A stretch of DNA of 22,467 nucleotides from Acidobacteriota bacterium (GTDB taxonomy: Bacteria; Acidobacteriota; Vicinamibacteria; Vicinamibacterales; UBA2999): contig CANIBQ010000079.1 of assembly GCA_947465645.1 (NCBI GenBank), positions 1-22,467 of the forward strand, read 5' to 3'. The position numbers and the translations under genes are program-made. This document shows positions 1 to 8,285 of this stretch, piece after piece. The number at the start of each line of letters is the position of its first letter. Position 1 is the stretch's first letter. The notes below the pieces were generated by a model, which saw nothing but the letters and a program-made list of their open reading frames with translations, was not told the origin of the DNA and made no database searches.

Positions 1-138
1 GCGTGGAGGAATCCGGTCGAGGACGGAGTGCTCATCCCCAGCGTAAGTACCGATTCCTGGGGACAAGTACAAGGGAAATCTCACGTCAGCGAATTTCCTA
101 ACGGCATTAGGCTGAAGCCGGACACTACGTACGAATAG
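1..138 (+). other. Open frame end / repeat-like intergenic tail
   Basis: Frame 1 is open from the window edge to a TAG at 136-138 (45 codons), and may be the 3' end of a truncated gene or merely open intergenic DNA. I recognise no domain. Its last residues read RLKPDTTYE, a C-terminal tail I recall recurring on unrelated predicted proteins of Acidobacteriota, which would make 108-138 a dispersed repeat rather than coding sequence. The repeat reading is from memory and only one copy is present here. Confidence 0.25.
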
Positions 139-161
139 AAACTGCTCAAGCTAGGCGCCGG

Positions 162-512
162 TCACGTCCGGCCCGGACGTTTCACCAGCCTGGGGGACTG
201 GCGGTCGCCGCGTTTCCCGATCGCAGGCACGAACGAATCCGGATGCTTTTCCCGCGCCAGGCCTTTGGCTGCTTCGTGGATTTCACGCGCCCGGCGTTTG
301 CTGACGACCAGCGCCTGCTTATGCGAATCGCTCAGCACCCGCTTCGCCTTGACGCGCCTCGGCAGAACCACGCCGTCCGCCTGTTCGACCGTGGGGTCAG
401 ACCCCGGTGCGCTGTTGAGAGCCGCAATGGCAGTGTCAACGGCGGCAAGCTGATCCAGCAGCTCCAGCCGTTGTTCTTCGAGGTCGAGTCGTATCCGATC
501 CAGTCTGATCAT
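162..512 (-). CDS. Small basic conserved hypothetical protein (coiled-coil N-terminus)
   Basis: A 116-residue product starting at the ATG at 512 (MIRLDRIRL). An upstream in-frame ATG at 581 would add 23 low-complexity Arg/Gly residues and is less likely. Residues 1-35 form a Leu/Glu-rich amphipathic helix, probably a coiled coil. The second half is strongly basic, with a helix rich in Lys/Arg/Ala (about residues 55-80) and a basic tail ending RPGRT. No catalytic motif is visible; a nucleic-acid-binding or assembly role would fit but is inference. The stretch coding PGSDPT contains a perfect GGGGTC-A-GACCCC palindrome, suggesting a small repeat landed inside the gene. It stands alone, convergent with nothing, and diverges from dapD. 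Confidence 0.5.
   Translation of the reverse strand: MIRLDRIRLDLEEQRLELLDQLAAVDTAIAALNSAPGSDPTVEQADGVVLPRRVKAKRVLSDSHKQALVVSKRRAREIHEAAKGLAREKHPDSFVPAIGKRGDRQSPRLVKRPGRT
393..405. repeat. GGGGTCAGACCCC palindrome inside a coding region
   Basis: A perfect 6-bp inverted repeat around a single A. It sits in the small minus-strand gene and supplies the codons for Gly-Ser-Asp-Pro. Palindromes of this exact type are recurrent in some GC-rich environmental genomes and resemble REP elements mobilised by TnpA-REP (RAYT) transposases, by my recollection. Only one copy is in the window and no transposase is present. Confidence 0.3.
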
Positions 513-650
513 TGAGCGCCATTCTACGCGGCGCGGCGGCGCCCCACGATCCCGGCCCGTTTCTGCCTGGAGGCCGCCCACCCATTCAGGTGCAATGGAC
601 TTTCCAACGTCTGCAGCTGAGCCGTGGGAGAATATCCGACGTCATCCACA

Positions 651-1486
<836 letters not shown>

Positions 1487-1490
<4 letters not shown>

Positions 1491-2620
1491 ACGACGAGAC
1501 GCTCGACCTCGCGAAGCGCCTGGTCGCGTGCCGTTCGATGACGCCGGATGACGCGGGCTGCCTCGACCTGGTGGCATGGCGGCTGAACGCCGCTGGGTTT
1601 ACCTGCGAGCGCATCGATCGCGGGGGTGTCCGGAATCTGCTGGCGCGGCATGGCCGTACGGCGCCTCTCGTCTGCCTTGCAGGGCACGTCGATGTCGTCC
1701 CGCCGGGGCCGATCGAACGCTGGACGAGCGATCCGTTCGTGCCGACGGAGCGCGACGGCTATCTGTATGGGCGCGGCGTCGCCGACATGAAGGCGTCGGT
1801 TGCGGCCATGGTGACCGCCGCCGAGCGCTTTGTTGCCGCGCATCCCGGTCATCCCGGGTCGATTGCCGTGCTGCTCACGTCGGACGAAGAGGGCGACGCC
1901 GTGGACGGCACGGTGGCGGTCGTGGACGTTCTCACGTCGCGGGGAGAATCGCTGCAGGCGTGCATCATCGGAGAGCCGACCTCGTCTGAGCGGCTGGGAG
2001 ACGCGATGAAGAACGGACGCCGGGGATCGCTGCACGGCGTGCTCACCGTGAAAGGGCAGCAGGGCCACGTCGCGTATCCCGAGCTGGCGCGCAACCCGAT
2101 TCACATGGCGATGCCGGCGCTCGCCGAGCTGACCGCGACTCAGTGGGATACAGGCGACGAGTCGTTCGCGCCCACGAGCTTCCAGATCTCGAACGTGCAC
2201 GCCGGCACCGGCGCCAACAACGTGATTCCCGGCACCATGGACGTCGTGTTCAACCTGCGGTTCTCGCCTTCGTCGCCGGCCGGGACGCTGAAGGCGCGCG
2301 TGCAGGAGGTGCTGGATCGACACGGCGTCACCTGCGATCTGGTGTGGACCGTGGCAAGCCTTCCGTTCATCTCGCCGCCGGGACGACTGGTCGATGCGAT
2401 GCGCAGCGCTGTCGCGGCCGTCACCGGGATCACGCCGGCGCTCTCAACTGGCGGCGGCACCTCCGACGGGCGCTTTCTCGCGGCCATCTCCGCCGAGCTC
2501 GTCGAGTTCGGTCCCGTCAACGCGTCGATTCACGGCATCGACGAGCGCGTGCGCGTCGCGGACATCGCCCCTCTGTCGGAGATCTTCGAGCGGACGATCA
2601 CCGCGCTCCTGGCACGTTAA
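1487..2620 (+). CDS. dapE: Succinyl-diaminopimelate desuccinylase (DapE)
   Basis: Zn-dependent M20 hydrolase that removes succinate from N-succinyl-LL-diaminopimelate, the step after DapD and its aminotransferase partner. The start is the GTG at 1487, overlapping the dapD stop as GTGA; the 377-residue length matches the family (375-377). All metal and catalytic residues fall at the positions familiar from Haemophilus DapE: H67 and D69 in [10 protein letters not shown]100 in GVADMK, the general base E134 with E135 in TSDEEGD, E163 in GEPTS and H349 near the C-terminus. The asparagine-rich [10 protein letters not shown] of the dimerisation domain is also present. The aminotransferase DapC/ArgD is not in the window. 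Confidence 0.96.
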
Positions 2621-2896
2621 CGCTGGCGGAGCAAACCGGCCTTTCGACCCTGTCAGGCGACTGGATCGCCAGGCAGCACGACATGACGCGCGGCCGTGAA
2701 CGCGTGGCGGAGCTCAGCCCGGAAGTCGGGATGTGGGTGCGCGACAGACGCCGCCGCCTCATTGCCGTCTACTGTGATGGTCCGCCGGTCGGTCATGCGC
2801 GAGGCACCGAATCGTCGAGGTCGCCGCCGACCACGGCATCGACACATTCCAGCGATATGTCGATAGAATCGTAAATCATCGACATATTGCGCTGAC
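2621..2896. other. Intergenic, dapE to fic
   Basis: No convincing gene. Short open frames on both strands (for example 63 codons from ATG 2683) lack any recognisable motif or ribosome-binding site and are probably noise. The last 60 bp hold the half-site array described separately. Confidence 0.5.
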
Positions 2897-2914
2897 ATGT
2901 CGACGCCGTCGACA
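2839..2914. promoter_or_regulatory. Array of alternating TCGACA/TGTCGA half-sites, putative fic operator
   Basis: Five half-sites alternate in orientation: TCGACA at 2839, TGTCGA at 2858, TCGACA at 2879, TGTCGA at 2898 and TCGACA at 2909. The first four are spaced 19, 21 and 19 bp, about two helical turns, so they lie on one face of DNA. They form two dyads: an imperfect one (13-bp arms 2852-2864 and 2878-2890, one mismatch) and a perfect one (12-bp arms 2893-2904 and 2908-2919, 3-bp spacer). The second dyad contains the proposed fic start codon, so bound protein, or the corresponding RNA hairpin, would block expression. The likely ligand is the helix-turn-helix at the Fic protein C-terminus (inference). 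Confidence 0.6.
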
Positions 2915-4036
2915 TGTCACCGCGAGCCCGGTTTTCGCCCGATACGCCCTTCAACCCTTCCGCTGCTGCCCCCAAGGGTTGAACTGGAGACGAAGCCCGT
3001 CATGAAGGCCCTTATCGGCGCACGCGCCGCTCTGGCTGAGCTGAAACAGGCGGGGGAGCTGATTCCCAACCAGTCGATTCTCATCAACACGCTTCCCGTT
3101 CTCGAAGCCCGAGCCAGTTCAGCAATCGAGAATATCGTCACCACCGCCGACCGGTTATTCCGGTTTGTGCAGGATGACGAGAGCGATCAGGCCGATCCAG
3201 CGACCAAAGAAGCGCTGCGTTACCAGTCGGCCCTGATGCAAGGAGTGCGCGTGCTGGCAAAGACGCCTCTGGCGACGGGGATGGCGGTCGATATCTGCCG
3301 AACGCTGCGTGGGATTGCGATCGACATTCGGAAGGTGCCGGGCACCGCGCTGAAGAGTCAGGCGACTGGCACAGTGGTCTACACGCCGCCCGAGGGACAG
3401 GATCGGCTCCGCGACCTTCTTGCCAACTGGGCGCGTTTCCTTCACGACGACTCGGACCTCGACCCGTTGATTCGGATGGCTGTTGCCCACTATCAGTTCG
3501 AGGCCATCCATCCGTTCACCGACGGCAACGGCCGAACCGGGCGCATTCTCAATCTATTGTTCCTGGTGGAGCAGGGCCTGCTGGATCAGCCTGTCCTCTA
3601 TCTCAGTCGCGCGATCATCCGCCGCCGAACCGATTACTATCGCCTGCTCAACGCCGTGACGCGCGACGACGCCTGGGAGCCATGGGTGCTCTACATGCTC
3701 GACGCCGTGCAGGATACGGCGATCTGGACCACGAAGAAGATCAAGGCGATTCGCGAGTTGCTTCGGCGTGCGACAGCGCACGTGCGGGAGCACGCGCCAT
3801 CGCTCTACAGCCGCGAGCTGGTGGAGCTCGTGTTCGAGCAGCCCTATAGCCGCATCGGCAACGTGGTGTTCGCCAGCATCGCGAAGCGGCAGACGGCATC
3901 GGTGTACTTGAAGGAGCTGTGTGACATCGGCGTGCTGCGAGAGGTGAAGTCCGGACGTGAAAAGCTGTTCATCCATCCGAACCTCATGACGTTGCTGACC
4001 GCCGAAGACCACAAGGTGCCGGAATATCACGTATGA
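2897..4036 (+). CDS. Fic-family protein AMPylator with N-terminal inhibitory helix and C-terminal winged helix
   Basis: 379 residues. A Fic_N-type region (about 20-110) carries [13 protein letters not shown] and the self-inhibition motif S74-xxx-E78-N79, the (S/T)xxxE(G/N) signature of class II Fic proteins, whose glutamate blocks productive ATP binding. The Fic core contains the complete motif [12 protein letters not shown] (H205 catalytic, R213 and R216 phosphate-binding), so transfer of AMP to a protein target is expected. A winged-helix-like segment follows at about 300-360. No separate antitoxin gene is needed or seen. ATG 2897 lies inside an operator-like palindrome and lacks a Shine-Dalgarno sequence; the next in-frame Met (36) is too late to keep the family N-terminus, so leaderless or repressed translation is possible. 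A short frame starts at the stop (ATGA). Confidence 0.93.
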   Translation: MSTPSTCHREPGFRPIRPSTLPLLPPRVELETKPVMKALIGARAALAELKQAGELIPNQSILINTLPVLEARASSAIENIVTTADRLFRFVQDDESDQADPATKEALRYQSALMQGVRVLAKTPLATGMAVDICRTLRGIAIDIRKVPGTALKSQATGTVVYTPPEGQDRLRDLLANWARFLHDDSDLDPLIRMAVAHYQFEAIHPFTDGNGRTGRILNLLFLVEQGLLDQPVLYLSRAIIRRRTDYYRLLNAVTRDDAWEPWVLYMLDAVQDTAIWTTKKIKAIRELLRRATAHVREHAPSLYSRELVELVFEQPYSRIGNVVFASIAKRQTASVYLKELCDIGVLREVKSGREKLFIHPNLMTLLTAEDHKVPEYHV

Positions 4037-4240
4037 GCCAGCACGCGGCAGCCCGCGACATGGCGATCGGAGCGGCTGGACTCGGAGCCATTTCGCTAGT
4101 CATCGCCGCACTGCGGGAGTTGCAGCGCGTTGGAGGCGTTAGGCGCGCTTGGCATCATCCTCGGCCCGGTGTTCTTTGCTGCGGCAGCCGCAATCCTCGA
4201 CGTGCTGCGTGAGACGCCGGCATCACCGTTGCTCCGCTGA
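4033..4240 (+). pseudogene. Frameshifted remnant of a small membrane protein
   Basis: An ATG overlapping the fic stop (ATGA, 4033) opens a 59-codon frame to TGA 4212. Its first 32 residues are hydrophobic and plausible (AIGAAGLGAISLVIAALREL), then it turns into Arg/His/Cys-rich nonsense. In another frame, from about 4130 to TGA 4240, the sequence again looks like membrane protein: LGALGIILGPVFFAAAAAI then LDVLRE, resembling the last helix of AI-2E-type transporters. Together they suggest one small gene broken by a frameshift near 4125-4135. Family assignment is weak. Confidence 0.3.
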
Positions 4241-4310
4241 GGCGAGATCTTATCGATTCCTCAAGGCAGGGCCGTCGGCCCTTACAATCACCCGATGAAC
4301 GAGGTGCACT

Positions 4311-5003
4311 ATGGCCCATCGTGAGCGTCATCGGAGCGAGCGGATCGGATGGCTTCGGGCGGCGGTGCTCGGCGCCAACGACGGTATCGTGTCAACCGCG
4401 AGCCTGGTTCTTGGGGTCGCAGCGGCAGAGGCCACCCGTCACGACGTGCTGGTCGCCGGCGTGGCAGGTCTTGTCGCGGGAGCGCTGTCGATGGCGGCCG
4501 GCGAGTACGTCTCGGTCAGCTCCCAGGCGGATACCGAGCAGGCGGATCTCAGGCGAGAGAAAGACGAACTTGCCACCGAACCGCAAGCCGAGGAGGACGA
4601 GCTCACGCGCATCTACGTGCGGCGGGGTCTGGAACCGACGCTCGCGAGAACGGTTGCGCAGCAACTGACGGCCAAGGGGGCGTTGGCTGCGCATGCGCGC
4701 GACGAGCTCGGGCTGACAGAGGAGCTCGCCGCGCGCCCGCTGCAGGCGGCGCTGGCTTCGGCCGCGACCTTTGCGGTGGGCGCTGGAGTGCCGGTCCTGG
4801 CGATCGTCCTGTTGCCAGCCACGGCGCTGGTGCTCGGCGTCTCGCTCGTGTCGTTACTCTGCCTGGTCGTGCTTGGAGCGATGGCGGCCCGCATCGGCGG
4901 CGCTCCGATGCTGGTTGGTGCGGCGCGTGTCACGATCTGGGGCGTACTGGCGATGGCGGCGACGGCGGCAGTCGGAGCGCTGTTCGGTGCGGCCGTCGGA
5001 TGA
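4311..5003 (+). CDS. VIT1/CCC1-family metal (iron/manganese) transporter
   Basis: A 230-residue membrane protein with the family opening block GWLRAAVLGANDGIVSTASL followed by a second helix with AGALSMAAGEYVSVSSQ. Between the first helix pair and the last three helices is a charged cytoplasmic stretch (about residues 75-145, rich in Glu, with EEDELTRIYVRRGL) that in plant VIT1 binds transported metal at the membrane face. Three hydrophobic helices follow (about 148-230). Family members move Fe2+ or Mn2+ out of the cytosol in exchange for protons. A GAGG at 4298-4301 gives a suitable ribosome-binding site for ATG 4311. A 7-bp GC-rich dyad (AGGGCCG/CGGCCCT, 4267-4281) lies upstream with no T-tract. 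No partner genes are adjacent. Confidence 0.9.
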   Translation: MAHRERHRSERIGWLRAAVLGANDGIVSTASLVLGVAAAEATRHDVLVAGVAGLVAGALSMAAGEYVSVSSQADTEQADLRREKDELATEPQAEEDELTRIYVRRGLEPTLARTVAQQLTAKGALAAHARDELGLTEELAARPLQAALASAATFAVGAGVPVLAIVLLPATALVLGVSLVSLLCLVVLGAMAARIGGAPMLVGAARVTIWGVLAMAATAAVGALFGAAVG

Positions 5004-5141
5004 GCGCGGACGCGCGAATCGACGTGTGCGTGGAGCACATTGACCATTTCTCAGGGAAAGTCCCGTCCGCGGGCACCTGTTCCGTTTTTGACAGCGCACG
5101 TCCTCGTCCGCACATAGGATCGCCTGGAAGAGATTCCTGAA

Positions 5142-5355
5142 ATGCTCGACGAGTTCATCACGGTATCGCCCGTCGAGGCTGGAGTGGCGATCGAGGCGGA
5201 TCGGCAAGTCCTCGTTTCGGTGGTTGGAAACCTGTTGCAGAACGCGTTCAAGTTCACTCGGCCTCGCACTCTCGTCACGCTGCGGTCTCGCCTTCAGCCG
5301 GTGGGGCGTGGAGGTCGACCACGGGCGGCTCTACGCGCGCACGTCGTTCACGCCA
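5142..5355 (+). pseudogene. Histidine kinase remnant (ATPase-domain scraps)
   Basis: ADRQVLVSVVGNLLQNAFKF (5190s-5260s) is an unmistakable N-box of a sensor kinase HATPase_c domain. It is joined directly to a different reading frame that encodes GLAFSRWGVEVDHGRLYAR (about 5284-5340), the late G2-box region of the same domain. The roughly 40 residues that should lie between, including the D-x-G-x-G box, are gone, and the segment before the N-box (LLDEFITVS joined to PVEAGVAIEA) also appears shortened. No dimerisation domain or sensor is present. This is a gene eroded by at least one deletion plus a frame change. Confidence 0.7.
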
Positions 5356-5510
5356 CGACCCGAGAGGAACGCGAGCGGGCGTTCCGAGGTGAGCCTTTGC
5401 GGCACACGTCGAGGCGATTCAACGCTCCACGCGATGTGAAGCACAACGGCGGCGCCGATCAGGAGCGCTGCGCGAGTGGAGCGCGCAATCGCTCGCGGAT
5501 CTCACTGAAA

Positions 5511-6443
5511 TCACCTGACGCGTCCGCCGAGGCGGACGAGCTCCTGTTGGTATGCCTGGTAGTCATTCAGGACCAGTCCCCGGGGCCTGATGATCGCCGT
5601 GTGGCGTTGGGCGCCGCGCCCGCCGGCCCACAGTTCGACGTCCGCCGGCAGATCGCGGACGATCGCCCGCAGTTCCCGCTCCCTCGCCTTGCCTGCCGAT
5701 GCCGTCGTCAATCCGAGCACCAGCACCTGGGCACCGGCGGGCTTCACGCTCTCGACAATCTCCCGCGCCGGGAGATCCGGCCCGAGATAGGTCACGCCCA
5801 GGCCGCTGCTGGCGGCGAGCATCGCCGCGCCCAGCGTGCCGATCTCGTGGCGGTCGCCCGGAGGAGTGGCAAAAAGCAGCCGAACCTTGGCATCAGGCTG
5901 CGAATAGAGCCGGAGGAACGAGCCGAGGATGTGCCGTACCGTCGAGGACAGCAAGTGCTCCTGCGCGATGCCGGCGTGTCCTCGATGCCAGTCGTCGCCG
6001 ACCCGCACGAGCAACGGCATCAGCACGTCGTGGAGAAGGTCCAGAGGACGGAGAACGGCCGCCAGTCGAGCGATCTCCTGATCGAGCGCGACGGCGTCGT
6101 AGCTGTGCAGCGCAGCGCTGAGCGCGCCCGTATCGAGCGGCCTCTGTTGCACCGGATCCAAGGCGGGCGTGACGGCAGGCGCGGCCGTGGCGGCGAGGCG
6201 GCGGAGGTCGGCGTCACTGACCCCGCCGAGGCGGCCAATGCTGTGTCCCTGCTCTACCGCGCCGCGCAACAGCCGCAGGCGCGCGACGTCATCGTCCGTG
6301 TACATCCGGCCGCGAGCGTCGCGGACGGGCGTGACGGCGCCATGACGGCGCTCCCATGCGCGCAGCGTGTCGATGCCGAGTCCCGTCAGTTTCGAGACGG
6401 CCCGGATCGGGTAACGCGCCGGTGACTGGGCTGGCTTTTTCAC
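5511..6443 (-). CDS. carH: CarH/LitR-type MerR regulator with cobalamin-binding photoreceptor domain
   Basis: 310 residues beginning at GTG 6443, which overlaps the stop of the DUF2177 gene (GTGA), so the two are co-translated. Residues 10-75 form a MerR DNA-binding domain (YPIRAVSKLTGLGIDTLRAWERR). The four-helix light-sensing cap carries W152-x9-E162-H163, the Wx9EH signature of CarH photoreceptors. The Rossmann cobalamin domain has D197-x-H199-x-x-G202 (DRHEIG), where the histidine ligates cobalt, then a GPDLPAREIV strand-helix. In the CarH family, adenosylcobalamin promotes a DNA-binding tetramer in the dark and green/blue light breaks it, derepressing the target promoter. All key residues are present, so a working B12 light switch is expected. 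The divergent promoter region 6874-6952 is the obvious target. Confidence 0.92.
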   Translation of the reverse strand: MKKPAQSPARYPIRAVSKLTGLGIDTLRAWERRHGAVTPVRDARGRMYTDDDVARLRLLRGAVEQGHSIGRLGGVSDADLRRLAATAAPAVTPALDPVQQRPLDTGALSAALHSYDAVALDQEIARLAAVLRPLDLLHDVLMPLLVRVGDDWHRGHAGIAQEHLLSSTVRHILGSFLRLYSQPDAKVRLLFATPPGDRHEIGTLGAAMLAASSGLGVTYLGPDLPAREIVESVKPAGAQVLVLGLTTASAGKARERELRAIVRDLPADVELWAGGRGAQRHTAIIRPRGLVLNDYQAYQQELVRLGGRVR

Positions 6444-6838
6444 CGGACCGCGATGCGCATAACCACGGCGCACGCCGCCGACGCCGCGATGCCCCACGCC
6501 AGATCGGCGAACGCCAGCATCAACGGGTATTGCCGCAGCGTCGAGTAATTGGTGAAGTCGTAGACGCCGTAGACGACCAGGCCGAACAGCGCGCCGTAGG
6601 CGGCCGCCAGGGGCACGGTCGGTGCGCGCGGCATGACGAAGAGAGCGATGCCGGTGCCGAGCAGGACATAGACGACAAGCGCCGCCGGCCAGTTGGGCGC
6701 GATGCTGCCGTTGCTGAGGCGTACGATCGGCTCCAGTTGAGCGCGGTAGAAATCTGTCATCAACAGTCCGAGCCAGATGCCGTCGAGCACCATGAAGGCG
6801 ACAGCGCCTGTCGCTGCCATCTTGATCGTTTGTTCCAT
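6440..6838 (-). CDS. DUF2177 family membrane protein
   Basis: 132 residues with about four transmembrane helices (near 8-28, 46-66, 75-95, 110-130). The family features are DGIWLG after helix 1, a central GTGIALFVMP and VYGVYDFTNYSTLRQYP. Biochemical function is unknown; the family is repeatedly found with light- or singlet-oxygen-induced genes (photolyase, amine-oxidase-like, DUF1365, CFA-like genes) and membrane-lipid work is a reasonable guess. Start ATG 6838 has GGGGAG at 6842-6847. It is the first gene of the leftward operon and overlaps carH by GTGA, so carH would control its own expression. Confidence 0.85.
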   Translation of the reverse strand: MEQTIKMAATGAVAFMVLDGIWLGLLMTDFYRAQLEPIVRLSNGSIAPNWPAALVVYVLLGTGIALFVMPRAPTVPLAAAYGALFGLVVYGVYDFTNYSTLRQYPLMLAFADLAWGIAASAACAVVMRIAVR

Positions 6839-6873
6839 ACTCCCCGCCTCTCTCGATAACCGAATCCACAGTC

Positions 6874-6952
6874 AGCGTATCGCACGCGGCGGTTGATGTC
6901 AATGATTTGTCATGGACAATCGCTTGACAAGACAGGCCTGCCTTGATATCCT
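6874..6952. promoter_or_regulatory. Divergent promoters with 11-bp-phased operator repeats
   Basis: Rightward promoter: TTGACA at 6924-6929, 17-bp spacer, TATCCT at 6947-6952. Leftward promoter on the minus strand: TTGACA at 6902-6897, 17-bp spacer, TACGCT at 6879-6874. Between and within them lie TGTCA at 6897 and 6908 (11 bp apart) and GACAA at 6915 and 6926 (11 bp apart), giving four half-sites in two tandem pairs of opposite orientation. CarH proteins characteristically bind tandem repeats with 11-bp spacing overlapping the -35 element, so a single bound array could shut both operons. The sequence elements are seen directly; CarH binding is inference. Confidence 0.7.
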
Positions 6953-7034
6953 TGAGGCTGATGGTGCTCCCAACGGTCTGCGAGATTCTTGACACGCGTG
7001 TGAATCACGAGCCTGTGAGAGTACGAAGGGGCGT

Positions 7035-8285
7035 ATGAAGCACATCGCAGTCATAGGGGCAGGCATATCCGGACTGGCCGCCGCCTATCTGCTGAGCCGC
7101 CGCCATCGGGTCGACCTCTTTGAAAAAGAGGCGCGTCTCGGCGGCCACACCAATACCGTGAACGTCGCCACGCCCGAGGGAGACGTGGCGCTCGACACCG
7201 GCTTCCTCGTGCACAACGACCGCACCTATCCCAACCTGGTGCGGCTGTTCCGGGAGCTTGGCGTGGCGACCCGCGACTCGGACATGTCCTTCGCGGTGTC
7301 GTGCCGCCGCAGCGGCCTCGAATACAGCAGCCGCGGCGCCAACGGGTTCTTCGCGCAGCGGCGGAACCTGGTCAGCCGGTCGCACCTCTCGCTGCTGCGG
7401 GAGATCGTGCGCTTCAATCGGGAAGCGCCGGCGATCCTGCGTGCCCCGGAGGCCGAGCGCCAGACGCTGGGCGACTTTCTCGAGTCGCGCCGCTTCGGCG
7501 ACGCGTTCACGCGTCAGTATCTCCTGCCGATGGCGTCGGCGATCTGGTCGGCCTCGCTCGACGCAATCCGATCGTTTCCGGCGCTGACGCTCGTGCGTTT
7601 CCTCGACAATCACGGGTTGCTGTCGCTGAGCGCCCAGCCGACGTGGAAGGTGGTCGCCGGCGGGAGCCACACCTACATTCCGCGGCTGACGGCGCCGGTG
7701 TCGACGGGCATTCACGCGGCAACGGAGATCGCCAGCGTGCGGCGCAGCGAGCGCGACGTGACCATCGCGTTCCACGATCGCCCCTCGATGCGGTTTGACG
7801 AGGTGGTGTTCGCCTGCCACGGCGATCAGGCGCTGTCTCTGCTGGCCGACCCCAGCGATCGAGAGCGTGACGTCCTCTCGAACTTCACCACCACGGCCAA
7901 CGTGGCATGGCTGCATACCGATCCGTCGATGTTGCCCGCGCTCCCGCGCGCGCGCGCCTCGTGGAACTACCGGCTCGGCGCCGCAGCGGGCGCGGCGCCG
8001 ACGGTGACGTACGACCTCAACCGGCTGCAGGGACTGGCGACGCCGGAGCAGTACTGCGTCACCCTCAACCCCGACGGCGGGATCGACGAACGGCGCGTCC
8101 TGCGGAAGTTCGTCTATCGCCACCCGCTCTACACGCGTCAGGCGGTCGGCGCGCAGCAGCGGTGGGGCGAGGTGAGCAGCGTCAACCGCACGCACTACTG
8201 CGGCGCCTACTGGGCCTACGGTTTTCACGAGGATGGACTGAACTCGGCGCTCAGAGTCGCCGGCGCCCTCGGGGTCAAGTGGTGA
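7035..8285 (+). CDS. FAD-dependent amine-oxidase-type oxidoreductase (UfaD-like candidate)
   Basis: 416 residues starting MKHIAVIGAGISGLAAAYLL, the dinucleotide-binding GxGxxG fold, with the second FAD motif E-KEARLGGHTNT at about 31-42. The remainder fits the NAD(P)/FAD-binding amine-oxidase superfamily subgroup that travels with DUF1365 and CFA-like genes. In Rhodobacter sphaeroides a flavoprotein of this gene neighbourhood (UfaD) acts on membrane acyl chains on the route to furan fatty acids, by my recollection; this one may do similar chemistry, but I cannot test orthology. ATG 7035 is preceded by AAGGGG. It is the first gene of the rightward operon and overlaps the next by GTGA. C-terminus HYCGAYWAYGFHEDGLNSAL is typical of the subgroup. 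Confidence 0.85.
   Translation: MKHIAVIGAGISGLAAAYLLSRRHRVDLFEKEARLGGHTNTVNVATPEGDVALDTGFLVHNDRTYPNLVRLFRELGVATRDSDMSFAVSCRRSGLEYSSRGANGFFAQRRNLVSRSHLSLLREIVRFNREAPAILRAPEAERQTLGDFLESRRFGDAFTRQYLLPMASAIWSASLDAIRSFPALTLVRFLDNHGLLSLSAQPTWKVVAGGSHTYIPRLTAPVSTGIHAATEIASVRRSERDVTIAFHDRPSMRFDEVVFACHGDQALSLLADPSDRERDVLSNFTTTANVAWLHTDPSMLPALPRARASWNYRLGAAAGAAPTVTYDLNRLQGLATPEQYCVTLNPDGGIDERRVLRKFVYRHPLYTRQAVGAQQRWGEVSSVNRTHYCGAYWAYGFHEDGLNSALRVAGALGVKW

Noticed and set aside
164..180. ACGTCCGG-C-CCGGACGT dyad at the end of the small minus-strand gene
   Set aside because: Could be a terminator stem, but it overlaps the last codons and lacks a T-tract.
2653..2898. 81-codon minus-strand frame between dapE and fic
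   Set aside because: Covers the operator array, Arg-rich, no motif or ribosome-binding site.
4267..4281. AGGGCCG/CGGCCCT dyad as a terminator
   Set aside because: No T-run follows and the loop is a single base; significance unclear.
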